A DNA stretch of 58,493 bases from Deltaproteobacteria bacterium HGW-Deltaproteobacteria-15 (GTDB taxonomy: Bacteria > Desulfobacterota > DSM-4660 > Desulfatiglandales > HGW-15): positions 58,974 through 117,466 of the forward strand of contig PHBH01000047.1 of the NCBI GenBank assembly GCA_002840535.1. Direction: 5' to 3'. Shown here one piece after another: positions 1-8,685 of this stretch (position 1 is its first letter; each line of letters begins with the position of its first letter). Under the pieces are notes generated by a model. It searched no databases. It was given only the letters and a program-made list of their open reading frames with translations, and had not been told where the DNA came from. The position numbers and the translations under genes were made by a program.

Positions 1-1406
1 TTACCCGGTTCAGACGGGACCTGCAGCTTCAGGGGCGAGCCCTGGTTGGTACGGGTGTAGTAAAGATACTCCCCGGGGGCCTGATCGGGCCTGGCGATGG
101 CGATGTAGTCCGGCTGGTTGGCCGGGCCTTTCCAGGTCACCTCGATCCTGGTGGCCACGTCGGCCACCGGCGGCGCCTCCACGCCGGCGCCCACGCCTTT
201 GATCTCGATGGCGGACTTGGCCAGCAGTTCGCTGCTCTTGCCCATGATATAGCGCACCTCATAGGACCCGGGTTCCGACGGCACCTGCAGTTTCAGCGGT
301 GAGCCCTTGTTGGTGTAAGTGTAGAACAGGTAGCTGGCGGCCGGCTGATCGGGGCCGGCGATGGCGATATAGTCGCCCGCATAGTTCGGTCCGGTCCACC
401 GGACCTCGATCGGGGTGGCCACATCGGCGGCGGCGGGGACCTGAACCGTGGCCTGCACTGGTGTCACTTTTATGTCGGCGCGGCCGATCACCTTGCCGCT
501 GCCGGCATGAACATAGCGCAGTTCGTAGTCCCCCACTTTGCCGGGCACCGGAAAGATTGCCGGAGAGCCGAATTTGGTATAGGCATACTCCTTGTAATTT
601 TCGTCCCGCGAATCTTTTTCAGCGATGGCAACAAAATCGCCGCGGCTGTTGGGGCCTTCCCACTGCACCGAGACGCTCGAACCGGCCGGCACGCTGGGCG
701 GCCCGCTCAGTTTGGCCGTGCCCGGATCTTCCACCACCGGCGGCGGGACCGCCTTGACCTCTTCCAGGGTCTTGAACAAGGCGTCGCGCAGCTGTCCGGC
801 ATTGTCGGCGGCCAGGAACAGGCCGCCGGTCTTGTCGGCCAGGCACTTCAGGCGCGCCTGGTCTTCCTTGACGATGTCGAAGCCGATCACATGCACGGTG
901 AAATCCACTCCGCTCATGGCCAGTTCGGCCGCCAGGGCGCAGGGGTCGATGTCGCAGGTTTCCAGACCGTCGCTCACCAGAACCACAGTGGCCTTCTCTT
1001 CACTGTAGCGCAGGGCCACGGCCGCCTGGCGCACCGATTCGCTCAGGGGCGTCTTGCCCTTGGGGCTGATGGCCTGGATCTTGGCCTTCATGGTGGCGGC
1101 ATCGTGCGGCCCCACCGGAATCACCATCTCGATATCCTTGCAGTCCCCCTTGCGGCGGTGGCCATAGACCATCAGGCCGGTTTCAAAATCCGCCGGCACC
1201 GCGGCCGTCAGTTCCGCCATCACCTCTTTGGCGATTTCGATCTTGGCCCGGCCCTCGATCTGCCCCCACATCGAACCGGAGGCATCGAATACCAGCATCA
1301 TGCGCGCCTTGACCGGCTCGGCCGCCTGAGTTGCCGCTGCGCAGAGGACAAAAAAGAGAGCGGCTTCAACGGCCGCCAGCGCCCCACCGAACATCTTTCT
1401 GGACAT
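1..1406 (-). CDS. Secreted VWA-domain protein with Ig-like repeats (C-terminus outside window)
   Basis: The reading frame runs off the left edge, so only about 468 N-terminal residues are visible. The ATG at 1406 follows a GGAGGTG ribosome site. A signal peptide (about residues 1-30, ending near TQAAEP) precedes a von Willebrand factor A domain at about 35-220. The MIDAS residues are visible: DASGSMWG, a Thr in KGKTPLSES, and an Asp in LVSDGLETC. After it come at least three copies of a roughly 85-residue beta-rich repeat, each with a W-x-GP...GDY(I/V)AIA pattern and a GSP...VP..PG.YE(V/L)RY ending. VWA proteins of this YegL-like type bind metal-dependent ligands. An exported adhesion or surface-assembly role is inference. 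Nothing nearby names a partner. Confidence 0.85.
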   Translation of the reverse strand, partial: MSRKMFGGALAAVEAALFFVLCAAATQAAEPVKARMMLVFDASGSMWGQIEGRAKIEIAKEVMAELTAAVPADFETGLMVYGHRRKGDCKDIEMVIPVGPHDAATMKAKIQAISPKGKTPLSESVRQAAVALRYSEEKATVVLVSDGLETCDIDPCALAAELAMSGVDFTVHVIGFDIVKEDQARLKCLADKTGGLFLAADNAGQLRDALFKTLEEVKAVPPPVVEDPGTAKLSGPPSVPAGSSVSVQWEGPNSRGDFVAIAEKDSRDENYKEYAYTKFGSPAIFPVPGKVGDYELRYVHAGSGKVIGRADIKVTPVQATVQVPAAADVATPIEVRWTGPNYAGDYIAIAGPDQPAASYLFYTYTNKGSPLKLQVPSEPGSYEVRYIMGKSSELLAKSAIEIKGVGAGVEAPPVADVATRIEVTWKGPANQPDYIAIARPDQAPGEYLYYTRTNQGSPLKLQVPSEPG

Positions 1407-1617
1407 GAAACACCTCCCCGATAGCAGATCCTGTCGATAGCCACGTTCCGGACCAGTAGAAAAGCGGTGGCAAATTCCTTAAACTCAAATTCCCTGCCAA
1501 TCCGCTGCAGGGCAGTATCGCAAAGCCGCCACGGGCTGTCAATTGCGGCATGCTCCCGGTTTCAGCAATCACCAGGTTAAGGCTCGGAGCCAACGTCGGT
1601 CACTTCTTTTTTTCTCT

Positions 1618-1638
1618 CTCCCCTTTCGTAAAGGGGAG
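1618..1638. repeat. Perfect 9-bp hairpin in the 1407-1746 intergenic gap
   Basis: CTCCCCTTT, a 3-nt loop and AAAGGGGAG form a perfect inverted repeat. It sits between the VWA gene and the nucleotidyltransferase gene, next to a T-rich stretch at about 1606-1619. It resembles the short GC hairpins dispersed in intergenic DNA of this lineage rather than a classical terminator, because no T-run follows on the plus strand. I see nothing else in the 340-base gap. Confidence 0.5.
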
Positions 1639-1746
1639 CCGGAGGGATTTGTCTTTCAGGTTGACAGCTCATAGGGCCTGTTCTAGAAACCCAATAGGTT
1701 GCCCACCTGTGTGGACCACATCCAAAAGGCGCCAGGGGATGTCATC

Positions 1747-2055
1747 ATGAATCTTCGACGGGAAGTGAAAGAGAAGCTGAAAGAAGAAATTGTGGCCGGA
1801 CTGGCAAGTTTCCCTGAGGTGCAGCGTGTAGTCGTGTTTGGATCATTTGTAACGTCTGATGACCCTCACGACATGGATATCGCAATCTTTCAAGACTCGG
1901 ACGAAAGCTACTACCCTTTGGCCATGAAGTACAGGCGGACCCTCCGCTCTGTCGCGAAGAAAATTCCGCTGGATGTTATCCCGATACGTCGTATGCCGGA
2001 GGAAGGTCCTTTCATGCAGGAAATCCAGAAAGGTGAGGTTATGTATGAAAGATGA
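1747..2055 (+). CDS. Minimal nucleotidyltransferase (MNT), partner of HEPN
   Basis: A 102-residue protein of the DNA polymerase beta-like minimal nucleotidyltransferase family. The signature is FGSFVTSDDPHDMDIAIF: the GS motif followed by the D-x-D metal-binding pair. The ATG at 1747 starts the recognisable homology, and the upstream in-frame extension from 1699 is unlikely. Family members pair with HEPN proteins as type VII toxin-antitoxin modules, in which the MNT modifies or neutralises the HEPN RNase. Here the downstream HEPN frame overlaps the end of this gene by 11 bases, as in intact pairs, but it is truncated. This antitoxin-like gene therefore looks orphaned. Confidence 0.8.
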   Translation: MNLRREVKEKLKEEIVAGLASFPEVQRVVVFGSFVTSDDPHDMDIAIFQDSDESYYPLAMKYRRTLRSVAKKIPLDVIPIRRMPEEGPFMQEIQKGEVMYER

Positions 2056-2194
2056 AACCGGATCGTGGATAGATTACGCGGATGAGAATCTTGATGTAGC
2101 CGTATTGGCATGTGACCACGGGCACCTCAACGCCTGCCTCCAAAATGCACAGCAGGCAGTCGAGAAATATCTGAAAGAACGTATTCATGTCTAA
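2045..2194 (+). pseudogene. Truncated HEPN-domain protein
   Basis: Forty-nine residues beginning MKDETGSWIDYADENLDVA and including NAQQAVEKYLKE match the first two helices of HEPN-domain proteins, which are normally around 120-140 residues. The frame then stops, and no continuation is visible in any frame before the next gene at 2324. The catalytic R-x4-6-H RNase motif lies in the missing C-terminal part, so the product cannot be an active HEPN RNase. It overlaps the MNT gene by 11 bases, the normal arrangement of such pairs. Confidence 0.7.
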
Positions 2195-2323
2195 AATACT
2201 TCTACCAACAGGGGTAAGATACAGCGTGCACCCCAATCCCCTTTCGCTATAACTCCCCTATGATTAAAGCAATCAAGTCTTCAGACGTTCCCCACACTTT
2301 TCATCTTTTGGAGGAATAAGAAA

Positions 2324-3334
2324 ATGTCAAACCATTTTACCGGCCTCTCGCTTGGTCCGCCGATGGGCGATCAGAGACTCGACCTTTGCGATCTCTATGC
2401 ATTTCAATCGCCCACCGATCCAGAACGGACCGTCATCATCCTCAACGCAAACCCCAATGCCGACGCCCTCCACCCAGAAGCCGTCTACCGCCTGAATATC
2501 GACAACGACGGTGACTACCTGTCCGATCTGGCGTTCAGCTACGTATTCTCCGAGCCGCAGAACGGCAGACAGAGGGTGAATGTATTCATGGCAAAAGGGG
2601 CGGAGTCGCGCTCAGCGGAAGCGGTCGGGACGAAGATCATCCCGGATGGCGAAGTCTCGTTTGGGCCCAAGTCTAATATCATGACCGCGGGGAACATCAA
2701 ATTTTTTGCCGGCAGTCGCAGTGACGCCTTCTTTTTCGACTACGACGGAATCAAGAACCTGTTCGATACGCGAGGAAAGCGAAATTTCACCGAGCCTCAC
2801 CTGGGCGGAAAATCGCCATGGACCGGCATTGATTCAAATACTGAAGCCAACGTGTTCTCAATGGCGATCGAACTGCCGACGAGCGAACTGGCACCCAAGC
2901 CTGAGATCCACATCTGGGGGCGATGCAGTCTGCGGCGCGATGGCAAGCTGCTCCATGTGGATCGTGCGGGACATCCGAGCGTCAGCAGCTTTTTCAATAC
3001 TGACGATACGAAAGAGGAATACAACGCCAGTGAGCCGGTGAACGATCGCAAGCGATGGCTCGATCAGTTCGTGCATCTGATGGGCCATACAGGCAACTAC
3101 ACGCGCGAGGAGGCAATCGCCGCGATCAACAAGGAGCGCACTCTGCCCGATGTCCTGAGCTTCGATCCGTCCCAGCCCGCGAAATATCCTAATGGGCGCG
3201 TCTTCACGGACGACGTGATCAACTACCGTCTAGCGTTCCTTACGAAAGGCCAGTGCCCGCCGACCGGCCTCAAACCGCACACGGATGTTCTGAACGAATT
3301 TCCCTATCTCGGCATGCCGCACCAGAAAAAATAG
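2324..3334 (+). CDS. DUF4331 family protein
   Basis: A 336-residue protein with an excellent ribosome site (GGAGGAATAAGAAA) before its ATG. It starts with MSNHFTGLSLGPPMGDQRLD, followed by LCDLYAF and the family-typical pattern of Asp-rich beta strands (YRLNIDNDGDYLSDLAFSY). I assign it to DUF4331. There is no signal peptide, so it should be cytoplasmic. The biochemical role of the family is not established, and I do not propose one. It stands alone between two degraded nucleotidyltransferase regions, so its neighbours give no functional hint. The length looks complete. Confidence 0.8.
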   Translation: MSNHFTGLSLGPPMGDQRLDLCDLYAFQSPTDPERTVIILNANPNADALHPEAVYRLNIDNDGDYLSDLAFSYVFSEPQNGRQRVNVFMAKGAESRSAEAVGTKIIPDGEVSFGPKSNIMTAGNIKFFAGSRSDAFFFDYDGIKNLFDTRGKRNFTEPHLGGKSPWTGIDSNTEANVFSMAIELPTSELAPKPEIHIWGRCSLRRDGKLLHVDRAGHPSVSSFFNTDDTKEEYNASEPVNDRKRWLDQFVHLMGHTGNYTREEAIAAINKERTLPDVLSFDPSQPAKYPNGRVFTDDVINYRLAFLTKGQCPPTGLKPHTDVLNEFPYLGMPHQKK

Positions 3335-3378
3335 GAAGAAATCCGTTAATTGCCGACACCAATGCAGTTTATCCTTTG

Positions 3379-3413
3379 ACCCTGCCCCCTAAGTTGCGGG
3401 AAGGGGGCGGGGT
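3379..3413. repeat. GC hairpin, 11-bp arms
   Basis: ACCCTGCCCCC and GGGGGCGGGGT pair along 11 positions, with one T-G wobble, around a 13-base loop. It lies 45 bases after the DUF4331 stop and could stabilise or end that transcript, although no T-run follows. The sequence style resembles dispersed intergenic GC hairpins. Confidence 0.4.
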
Positions 3414-3450
3414 GAGAGCTGTGAATGGTTATGACCCGAGGCGCCATGCC

Positions 3451-3600
3451 ATGACCCTGGAGCAAGCTCCTGCTTGCGATCTCGGGGCAAGCAGAGTGGT
3501 CCTTTTTGGCTCCCTCGCAAGTACCAATGGTTCACCCAAGATTCTGACGTGGATCTTCTGGTCGTTGATCTGAGTGCTGGCGACTATTCGCTCCCCCCCC
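3451..3600 (+). pseudogene. Frameshifted nucleotidyltransferase remnant
   Basis: One frame reads SRVVLFGSLA at about 3491-3520. The next frame continues with QWFTQDSDVDLLVVDLSAG at about 3526-3582. Joined, they reproduce the minimal nucleotidyltransferase active site (GS, then S-D-x-D-L), so the gene has lost its frame inside the active-site loop. Only this core is recognisable. It is the second broken gene of this family within 2 kb (the HEPN at 2045 is the first), suggesting a decayed cluster of small nucleotidyltransferase modules. Confidence 0.65.
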
Positions 3601-4243
3601 AAGTTTGGCTGTCCCTGCGATTGGCAGAAGATATGAAAAAGCTCCTTTAACATTGCTTGTTTTACGGGGAAGAGCAGATCTGTAACAGGAGACAAGTTGG
3701 ACCTCGTCGGAGATACCGCAGGTTTTCCGAGAAGGGATATCCTGTTTCAGCCGTTAATATCTCAATCCGTAGAGGAAAAGCTGCCCATGTTTACGCAACC
3801 TCTGATAGCAAAGCCCTTCTCTCTTCATCAACCACAGACTCTCTCGCCCGATTTCGATATCGAGAGGCTGCCCGGAGGGTAAGATCCGCCTTGTTTTCCT
3901 CCCGGGAATCCCAGCGCGGCCGAGATAGGCCTTTTCTCTTCACTTCAAGAGCCGGAGCGAGAGCAGCCCCGATCCCAGCCCACGAGGGCGAGCTAGGGGC
4001 ACCCCAAGATGGCGCGCTCGATATAAACTTGACACACAAGGACCAACAATACTCCTCCCCACAGAAAGCGAGTTCTTATCATCTGACATAAACCGACCAG
4101 GAATACGTGGCTCCCAGGCAGATCTGCATGGTAACAGCACAACACAGAACCAGATATCGATACATGACAGAATCGCTTGTTTTTAACTTCTGCAGGGTAA
4201 AAATATGCTGACAGGGATGTGGTTTCCGCTTCCCGGCAACATG
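3601..4243. other. Apparently non-coding or decayed stretch
   Basis: No frame in this 640-base region shows a recognisable family, a good ribosome site or codon use like its neighbours. The short frames (for example at about 3697-3882) read as low-complexity Ser/Arg-rich sequence. It is probably decayed coding DNA continuing from the broken nucleotidyltransferase gene, plus the 3' flank of the kinase operon that ends at 4244. Confidence 0.4.
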
Positions 4244-5525
4244 CTACGTCCTGAAAATCAGGCGGGCAGTCGTTCCCTTCCCAGGGGTACTTTCGATTTC
4301 CAGTCGCCAGTCGAACCGGTCGCAAAGCCGGCTGACGATATCGAGCCCGAATCCGAAGCCCTGACTCTCCTTTCCCCGGAATGCCGGCTGCCGGACCCTG
4401 TCCAGATCGTCAGGCGTAATACCCTTTCCGGTATCCGTGATTTCCACGCCGGTGTCTGACAGGTGAACCCGAATTTCCCCATCGCAGGTGAACTGAAAGG
4501 CGTTGCGAATCAGGTTGGATATCGTGATGCGGACTCTTGATTTTCAGATCACCCGCCGCTTCCATATCCGTTCGGTTCCCTTTTTCCCGGTACTGCTCCT
4601 GATACTGTCGCATGATATCCTCCACAATGGGAGCAACTTCACACATCTGGCTGGAGACTTCAGACAATCCCTCCCGGGACAGCCAGAGCAGCGCCTCAAT
4701 AATGGATTCCATTTCCGATACGGACCGGTCCATCCGCTTTGCCAGGCGGTCCACCTTTTCCTCCTCACAGGCGGGCAGCTGTTGCAGCAGTTCAACAGCA
4801 CCCTTCATGGCGGTTATCGGTGTTCTCAGTTCATGGCTGGCATCCCGAGTAAATTGATGTTCACGGGTCAAGAAGGCTTTTGTGCGCTCCATGGATTTTT
4901 CGAGTGCCCTGGCCAGCGCGCCCACCTCGTCATCGTGATATGAATCGGAAAAACCACCGGGCAGGTTATCAGGATTGGCGTTGTTCACCAGGGTGACCAG
5001 ACGCCGCAGTGGACGGGTTACGCGTTTGGCTACGAAAATGCTGGTCGGAAAAATGAAAAGCAGCAGTATGAAAAAACCGACCACAGAATGATGTTGCAAT
5101 GTAAGGGTGTCAAATCCCATGAAGTACGGAAAGAAAAACATGAAAACCTTTTCCTCCGTTCCGGGCAGCGGCTGTATGGCCACATGAAAATGCCCGGGCC
5201 CCTTGACCCCGCCATGGATGCCGGTCTCATAATATCCGGGCTTCAGGTCAGCCACACTTTTTCGTTTATCCTCGGGAACACTGTCGATTCCGACATAGAA
5301 TTTCATGTACTCAGTCTGCGGAAGCGGGACAGAAGCATTGTGGCGATACTCCTCAATAAACCGCTCATACTCGGTTTTCAGAATTCGGTCGAAACTTTCC
5401 TCGGATTGCAGATGCTCCAACAGGATCACCGTACCTACGAAAATGGAGGACATGAGAATGCCAAAGACGATGAAAAATACGATGATGCGGGTAGAGATAC
5501 CGGCGTTAAGCGGTGTCTTTTTCAT
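4244..5525 (-). CDS. Sensor histidine kinase, frameshifted near 4535
   Basis: A membrane sensor kinase with a TM near residues 13-35, an extracytoplasmic region, a second TM near 150-170 and a HAMP segment. The DHp domain has its phospho-acceptor His in DASHELRTPITAMKG, and the catalytic domain follows. The frame beginning at 5525 loses homology after AAGDLKIK. From about 4535 another frame supplies the N-box (ISNLIRNAFQFT), G1 box (DTGKGITPDDL) and G2 box (GFGFGLDIVSRL) and ends at 4244. A one-base insertion, real or a sequencing error, explains this. As written, the kinase lacks its ATP-binding domain. It overlaps the response regulator gene by 20 bases and would phosphorylate it. Confidence 0.85.
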
Positions 5526-6210
5526 CTGTCAGTTTATAGCCAAGGCCGTGAACGGTATGGAGCAGTGGCGATGAAAAGGGTTTGTCGATCTTATTCCGCA
5601 GGGTATACATGTGGCTGCGAAGCGCATCGCTGCCCGGCGGCTCGTCACCCCATAGCGCTGTTTCCAGCTGGCTTTTGCTCAGCAGGTTGGGGGAATGCTG
5701 CATCAGCAGCGTCAGAATCTGGAGACAAATGCGATTGAGGTCGATCGTCCTGCCGGAACGCCTGACTACCATGGTCCCCAGATCCAGCTCCAGGTCACCA
5801 ACTGTCAGGACATTCTGCCGGTTCGGCGTCGCCCGTTTCGACAGGGCAATGATTCGCGCCATCAGCTCTTCCAGGGCAAACGGCTTTACCAGATAATCGT
5901 CCGCCCCGGATTCGAACCCCTGGAGTTTGTCGGTCAGGGTGTCTCTAGCAGTCAGCATCAATACCGGGACCTGTCGACCAGCCTCCGTTCTCAGCTTGCG
6001 GCAGAGCGTCAGGCCGTCCATACCGGGAATGGACAGGTCTAGGACGATCACGTCATAATCCCTGGTGACAGCCAGATGCAGGCCCACCAGTCCATCCATG
6101 GCAAAATCGGGGACATGCCCCTTCGATTCCAGATAATCTCCGACATTTTCGGCAACTCCCTGGTGATCTTCAATAATCAGTACGTTCAATTTTGCAGAAT
6201 GTAGCGTCAT
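5506..6210 (-). CDS. OmpR-family response regulator
   Basis: A 234-residue two-component regulator. The receiver domain (about residues 8-122) has the acidic pair in IIEDHQG, the phospho-acceptor Asp in VIVLDLSIPGMDG, the Thr in LMLTARD and the Lys in DDYLVKPF. The C-terminal winged helix (about 135-230) ends with the OmpR/PhoB pattern LHTVHGLGYKL. It is followed by the sensor kinase with a 20-base overlap and lies 20 bases downstream of the DUF4405 gene. The four genes from 7061 to 4244 are probably one transcript. Its likely targets are the redox genes of its own operon, which is inference from position only. Confidence 0.92.
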   Translation of the reverse strand: MTLHSAKLNVLIIEDHQGVAENVGDYLESKGHVPDFAMDGLVGLHLAVTRDYDVIVLDLSIPGMDGLTLCRKLRTEAGRQVPVLMLTARDTLTDKLQGFESGADDYLVKPFALEELMARIIALSKRATPNRQNVLTVGDLELDLGTMVVRRSGRTIDLNRICLQILTLLMQHSPNLLSKSQLETALWGDEPPGSDALRSHMYTLRNKIDKPFSSPLLHTVHGLGYKLTDEKDTA

Positions 6211-6230
6211 GGAGAGCTTTTAAAAACGGT

Positions 6231-6797
6231 TCAGGTCTTCTGCTGCATTTTAGCCGGATATCTCTTAATACTGTGCTGCGTCCCCTTTGTAAACCGGAAT
6301 ATCCAGCGCCAGCGCCTGATAATATGAACCGACATTCCGACCAGATACAGGAGTCCGGCCTGATTATGAATGTCGATCCAAAGGTCATAGCGCTCCATCT
6401 GAATGGTTGCACCCGGCATGGCAATCCAGGGATAAAATCCGGTCGTCAAGACAACAACCGTTACCAGCAGAAACAGAATCTGCATGCGGATTTTTGACCG
6501 GGTCTTTTTGGGCAGGTTGCTGCTCCAGCGCCTGATCACGGTTTTCAGATATTTCCAGTGCAGCTGTATATGCAGGATCAATCCGATGAAGAACGCGATG
6601 GCTGAGAGCTGATGGATGATCAGCCATATGCTTTTTTCCAGACCATACCATTCGGTCGGGTAAGGGTTTTCGACCACATGAAACTGGGTAAACAGAATCA
6701 GCCCGGTACCGAAAACAAGAATGGATGACAGCAAATTGATTCTGTTGAGAGCGCGCTGGCGGGCAGCCTTTTGATTGGTGTTTGTTTCTTTGGTCAT
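6231..6797 (-). CDS. DUF4405 four-helix membrane protein, likely b-type cytochrome
   Basis: A 188-residue integral membrane protein with four hydrophobic helices at about residues 20-42, 60-88, 104-128 and 138-162. Histidines lie within the helices (IIHQLSAIAFFIGLILHIQ and IHNQAGLLYLVGMSVHII), the arrangement expected for DUF4405/cytochrome b561-like proteins that bind two b hemes. It should carry electrons across or along the inner membrane. It directly follows a small ferredoxin gene with an 18-base gap, so a ferredoxin-to-quinone or ferredoxin-to-periplasm electron path is a reasonable inference. Confidence 0.75.
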   Translation of the reverse strand: MTKETNTNQKAARQRALNRINLLSSILVFGTGLILFTQFHVVENPYPTEWYGLEKSIWLIIHQLSAIAFFIGLILHIQLHWKYLKTVIRRWSSNLPKKTRSKIRMQILFLLVTVVVLTTGFYPWIAMPGATIQMERYDLWIDIHNQAGLLYLVGMSVHIIRRWRWIFRFTKGTQHSIKRYPAKMQQKT

Positions 6798-6815
6798 GGT
6801 ATTCTCCTCAATATT

Positions 6816-7061
6816 TCAGCTCAGCGCCTGGCACCGCATCTGTGACCGTTCGATTCGAACAAAAGCACCTTCCGGGCAGACCTCGACACAGGGTCCGCAA
6901 CCGCGACAGCTCTCGGCATTGATAACGACCACATGCTTGTGAAACCAGAAATTCACTTTCCCAAGCGTACCGGTCCTGCAGGTATCAACGCACTTCCAGC
7001 AGGCTTCACATTTGTGCGTATCGACAGAAACATAGGGTGTTGTTTTGGATTTTGATCTCAT
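6816..7061 (-). CDS. Small 4Fe-4S binding ferredoxin-like protein
   Basis: An 81-residue soluble protein with two cysteine clusters, CEACWKCVDTC and CRGCGPCVEVCP. Each has the C-x2-C-x2-C-x3-C spacing of a [4Fe-4S] cluster, with the proline typical of bacterial ferredoxins after the second. About 18 residues separate the halves. It opens the operon that continues with the DUF4405 cytochrome and a two-component system. It most likely delivers electrons to the membrane cytochrome, inferred from adjacency. The promoter should lie in the 7062-7430 stretch, but I could not place -35 and -10 boxes with confidence. Confidence 0.88.
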   Translation of the reverse strand: MRSKSKTTPYVSVDTHKCEACWKCVDTCRTGTLGKVNFWFHKHVVVINAESCRGCGPCVEVCPEGAFVRIERSQMRCQALS

Positions 7062-7337
7062 GGTATCTCCGTGGTGTTTTGGATTTCCTGAGTCATCCCG
7101 GCTGCCGGTTCCGGCTGTTGTCCCGGGATTTGATGATCAGTGATGATCTGATTCCATGATGGGATATCGGTCGTGAAAAACAGGTGAACGGCTTGTGAAA
7201 AATTCCTGAAAACGGATCAAAGGTTTTTGAGCGCTGATAATGCCCGTCGGTAGGAAATATGACTTCAAATGTGGCCAGTCACCCTGGCTTTCCAGACCAG
7301 CAAAATTGAGGTATAAGTGAAATACGCCGAAGGAAAC

Positions 7338-7357
7338 AAAAGGTTTTTTAACCTTTT
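7338..7357. repeat. Perfect 8-bp AT-rich hairpin in the 7062-7442 gap
   Basis: AAAAGGTT, TTTT and AACCTTTT form a perfect inverted repeat about 85 bases before the recognisable transposase remnant. It could be a leftover of the mobile element's end or a weak terminator. The rest of the 380-base gap between the ferredoxin start and the remnant holds nothing I can identify apart from, presumably, the ferredoxin operon promoter. Confidence 0.4.
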
Positions 7358-7442
7358 GGGGACAAATGGAGCAAACAGATGTAACTCGTGATCGGCATGG
7401 ATCATTTCAGGAAAGGCGACAATTCTGGCTGTATGCCGAAGG

Positions 7443-7830
7443 ATGGCTTTCAATTCTCCTGAATGTCACGCTGTTTATCGTCAAAACGAGCGCTTCAGTG
7501 CCAAGTACGGCTTCTTCCGTCCCTATGTGCATCGGGTTATCTACCGCTATCTTAACTGCGGTATCCTCCACAATGGTTTCGCCCGCGTCAAATGCAAGGA
7601 CTGCAATCACGAGTACCTCTTGCCTTCTCCTGTAAACGCCGCCACTTCTGTCCCTCGGGCCACCAGAAAAGAGTGGTCCAGTTCGGGGAGTGGCTCTGCG
7701 AGGACTCACCTCACCCCTCACCATCACCTTCGCTTCACGCTACCCTCTGGACTCGTGAGAGCAAAGGCATGGACTTTAGACGGACCGTTCAGAACGACTG
7801 TGGAGAGACTCCTCCAGAACGTTCTTCTCC
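7443..7830 (+). mobile_element. Degraded IS91-type transposase fragment
   Basis: Three frames together spell the N-terminal third of an IS91-family transposase. The zinc-binding region reads YGFFRPYVHRVIYRYLNCG, GFARVKCKDCNHEYL, then after a frame change near 7622 LAFSCKRRHFCPSGHQKR and VVQFGEWL, then after a second change LTPHHHLRFTLPSGLVR. One zinc ligand is lost (CPSG in place of CPSC). The catalytic tyrosine domain is absent. The right end runs into the 3' end of the DUF116 gene on the opposite strand. This is a dead insertion-element relic. Confidence 0.75.
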
Positions 7831-8607
7831 TCCCAGGAAGGCCCTCACGCCCTCTTCGACGATATCCACATCCACGTCGGTATCGATACAAGGCCCATTC
7901 GGGCGACTGTTCAGGATGCCGTAGACCGGGATAGGGTAGCTGTCCTGGATGCCGCTCGTGAGGTCCCTCTCGCATGCCACACCGATGATCATATCGGGCC
8001 TCCTCTCTGCAACGATCTTTCTTGCCAGCGTTCCTCCTGTTGCCACCGAGATGGAAACCCCATACTTCCGCGACAGGATCTTCAGGTTTTTTATTTTGCA
8101 TCTGCCGCACCCTTTGCAGTTCTCCACCTTCTCACCTGTAATCCGCACATCGCACTCATGACTCTGAATGCATTGCGGGAGAAGGACAAGCATCTTTTCC
8201 GGTCGGACCCCCTTGGCTTCTCCAAGCACCAGAAGATTGTTTGCCGAGATGAAGGCCCTTCTTATGCGATCCTTCGTAATCCCCACCAGTTTCCCCACCA
8301 CAACAAGCAGCGGAAACAGAAAACGGATTACGACCCCCCGGATGCGGCGATTGAAGAAGAGATTCTTTCCTCGAATGATCGTGAAAACCAGGGTCATGCC
8401 CCCGCCGATCAGGAACATGAGCACCGCAAGGAAGACCAATGCCATGATGAGAGGAAGCCTGGGGTGGATGTACGAAAAACCGACATACGGCACCCACCAC
8501 AATAAGACGGAAAGGACAATCAGCACCAAGGAGGTGAGCAATAGAAGACCGATAAAGGTCCTCTTATCGCTTTGCACGCAGCACTGCTGGTTCCCATTCC
8601 TTCCCAT
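7789..8607 (-). CDS. DUF116 domain-containing membrane protein
   Basis: A 272-residue protein with N-terminal transmembrane helices (about 18-40 and 50-78) and a C-terminal DUF116 domain. The domain contains LLPQCIQSHECDVR and the cysteine-rich CKGCGRCK, which could bind an Fe-S cluster or zinc. Family function is unknown, and the gene often lies near formyltransferase or redox genes. Here it follows the molybdopterin oxidoreductase by 78 bases on the same strand. The last dozen or so residues (from about GGEERSGG) lie over the IS91 remnant, so the native C-terminus has probably been replaced by element-derived sequence. Confidence 0.82.
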   Translation of the reverse strand: MGRNGNQQCCVQSDKRTFIGLLLLTSLVLIVLSVLLWWVPYVGFSYIHPRLPLIMALVFLAVLMFLIGGGMTLVFTIIRGKNLFFNRRIRGVVIRFLFPLLVVVGKLVGITKDRIRRAFISANNLLVLGEAKGVRPEKMLVLLPQCIQSHECDVRITGEKVENCKGCGRCKIKNLKILSRKYGVSISVATGGTLARKIVAERRPDMIIGVACERDLTSGIQDSYPIPVYGILNSRPNGPCIDTDVDVDIVEEGVRAFLGGEERSGGVSPQSF

Positions 8608-8655
8608 CGATCCGCCTGCGTATTGGTGGTTCTATCGACTCCGAAGGTGTAATGG

Positions 8656-8678
8656 CCCGGCAGTGTCTCTCTGCCGGG
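8656..8678 (-). terminator. GC hairpin after the molybdopterin oxidoreductase gene
   Basis: CCCGGCAG, a 7-base loop and CTGCCGGG form a perfect 8-bp stem just downstream of the oxidoreductase stop at 8686 and upstream of the DUF116 start at 8607. There is no clear T-run on the minus strand, so it may only attenuate or protect the 3' end. Confidence 0.4.
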
Positions 8679-8685
8679 AAGAGGG

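Noticed and set aside
3697..4325. Several short open frames on both strands
   Set aside because: None has a recognisable domain, a ribosome site or neighbour-like codon use; treated as decayed DNA.
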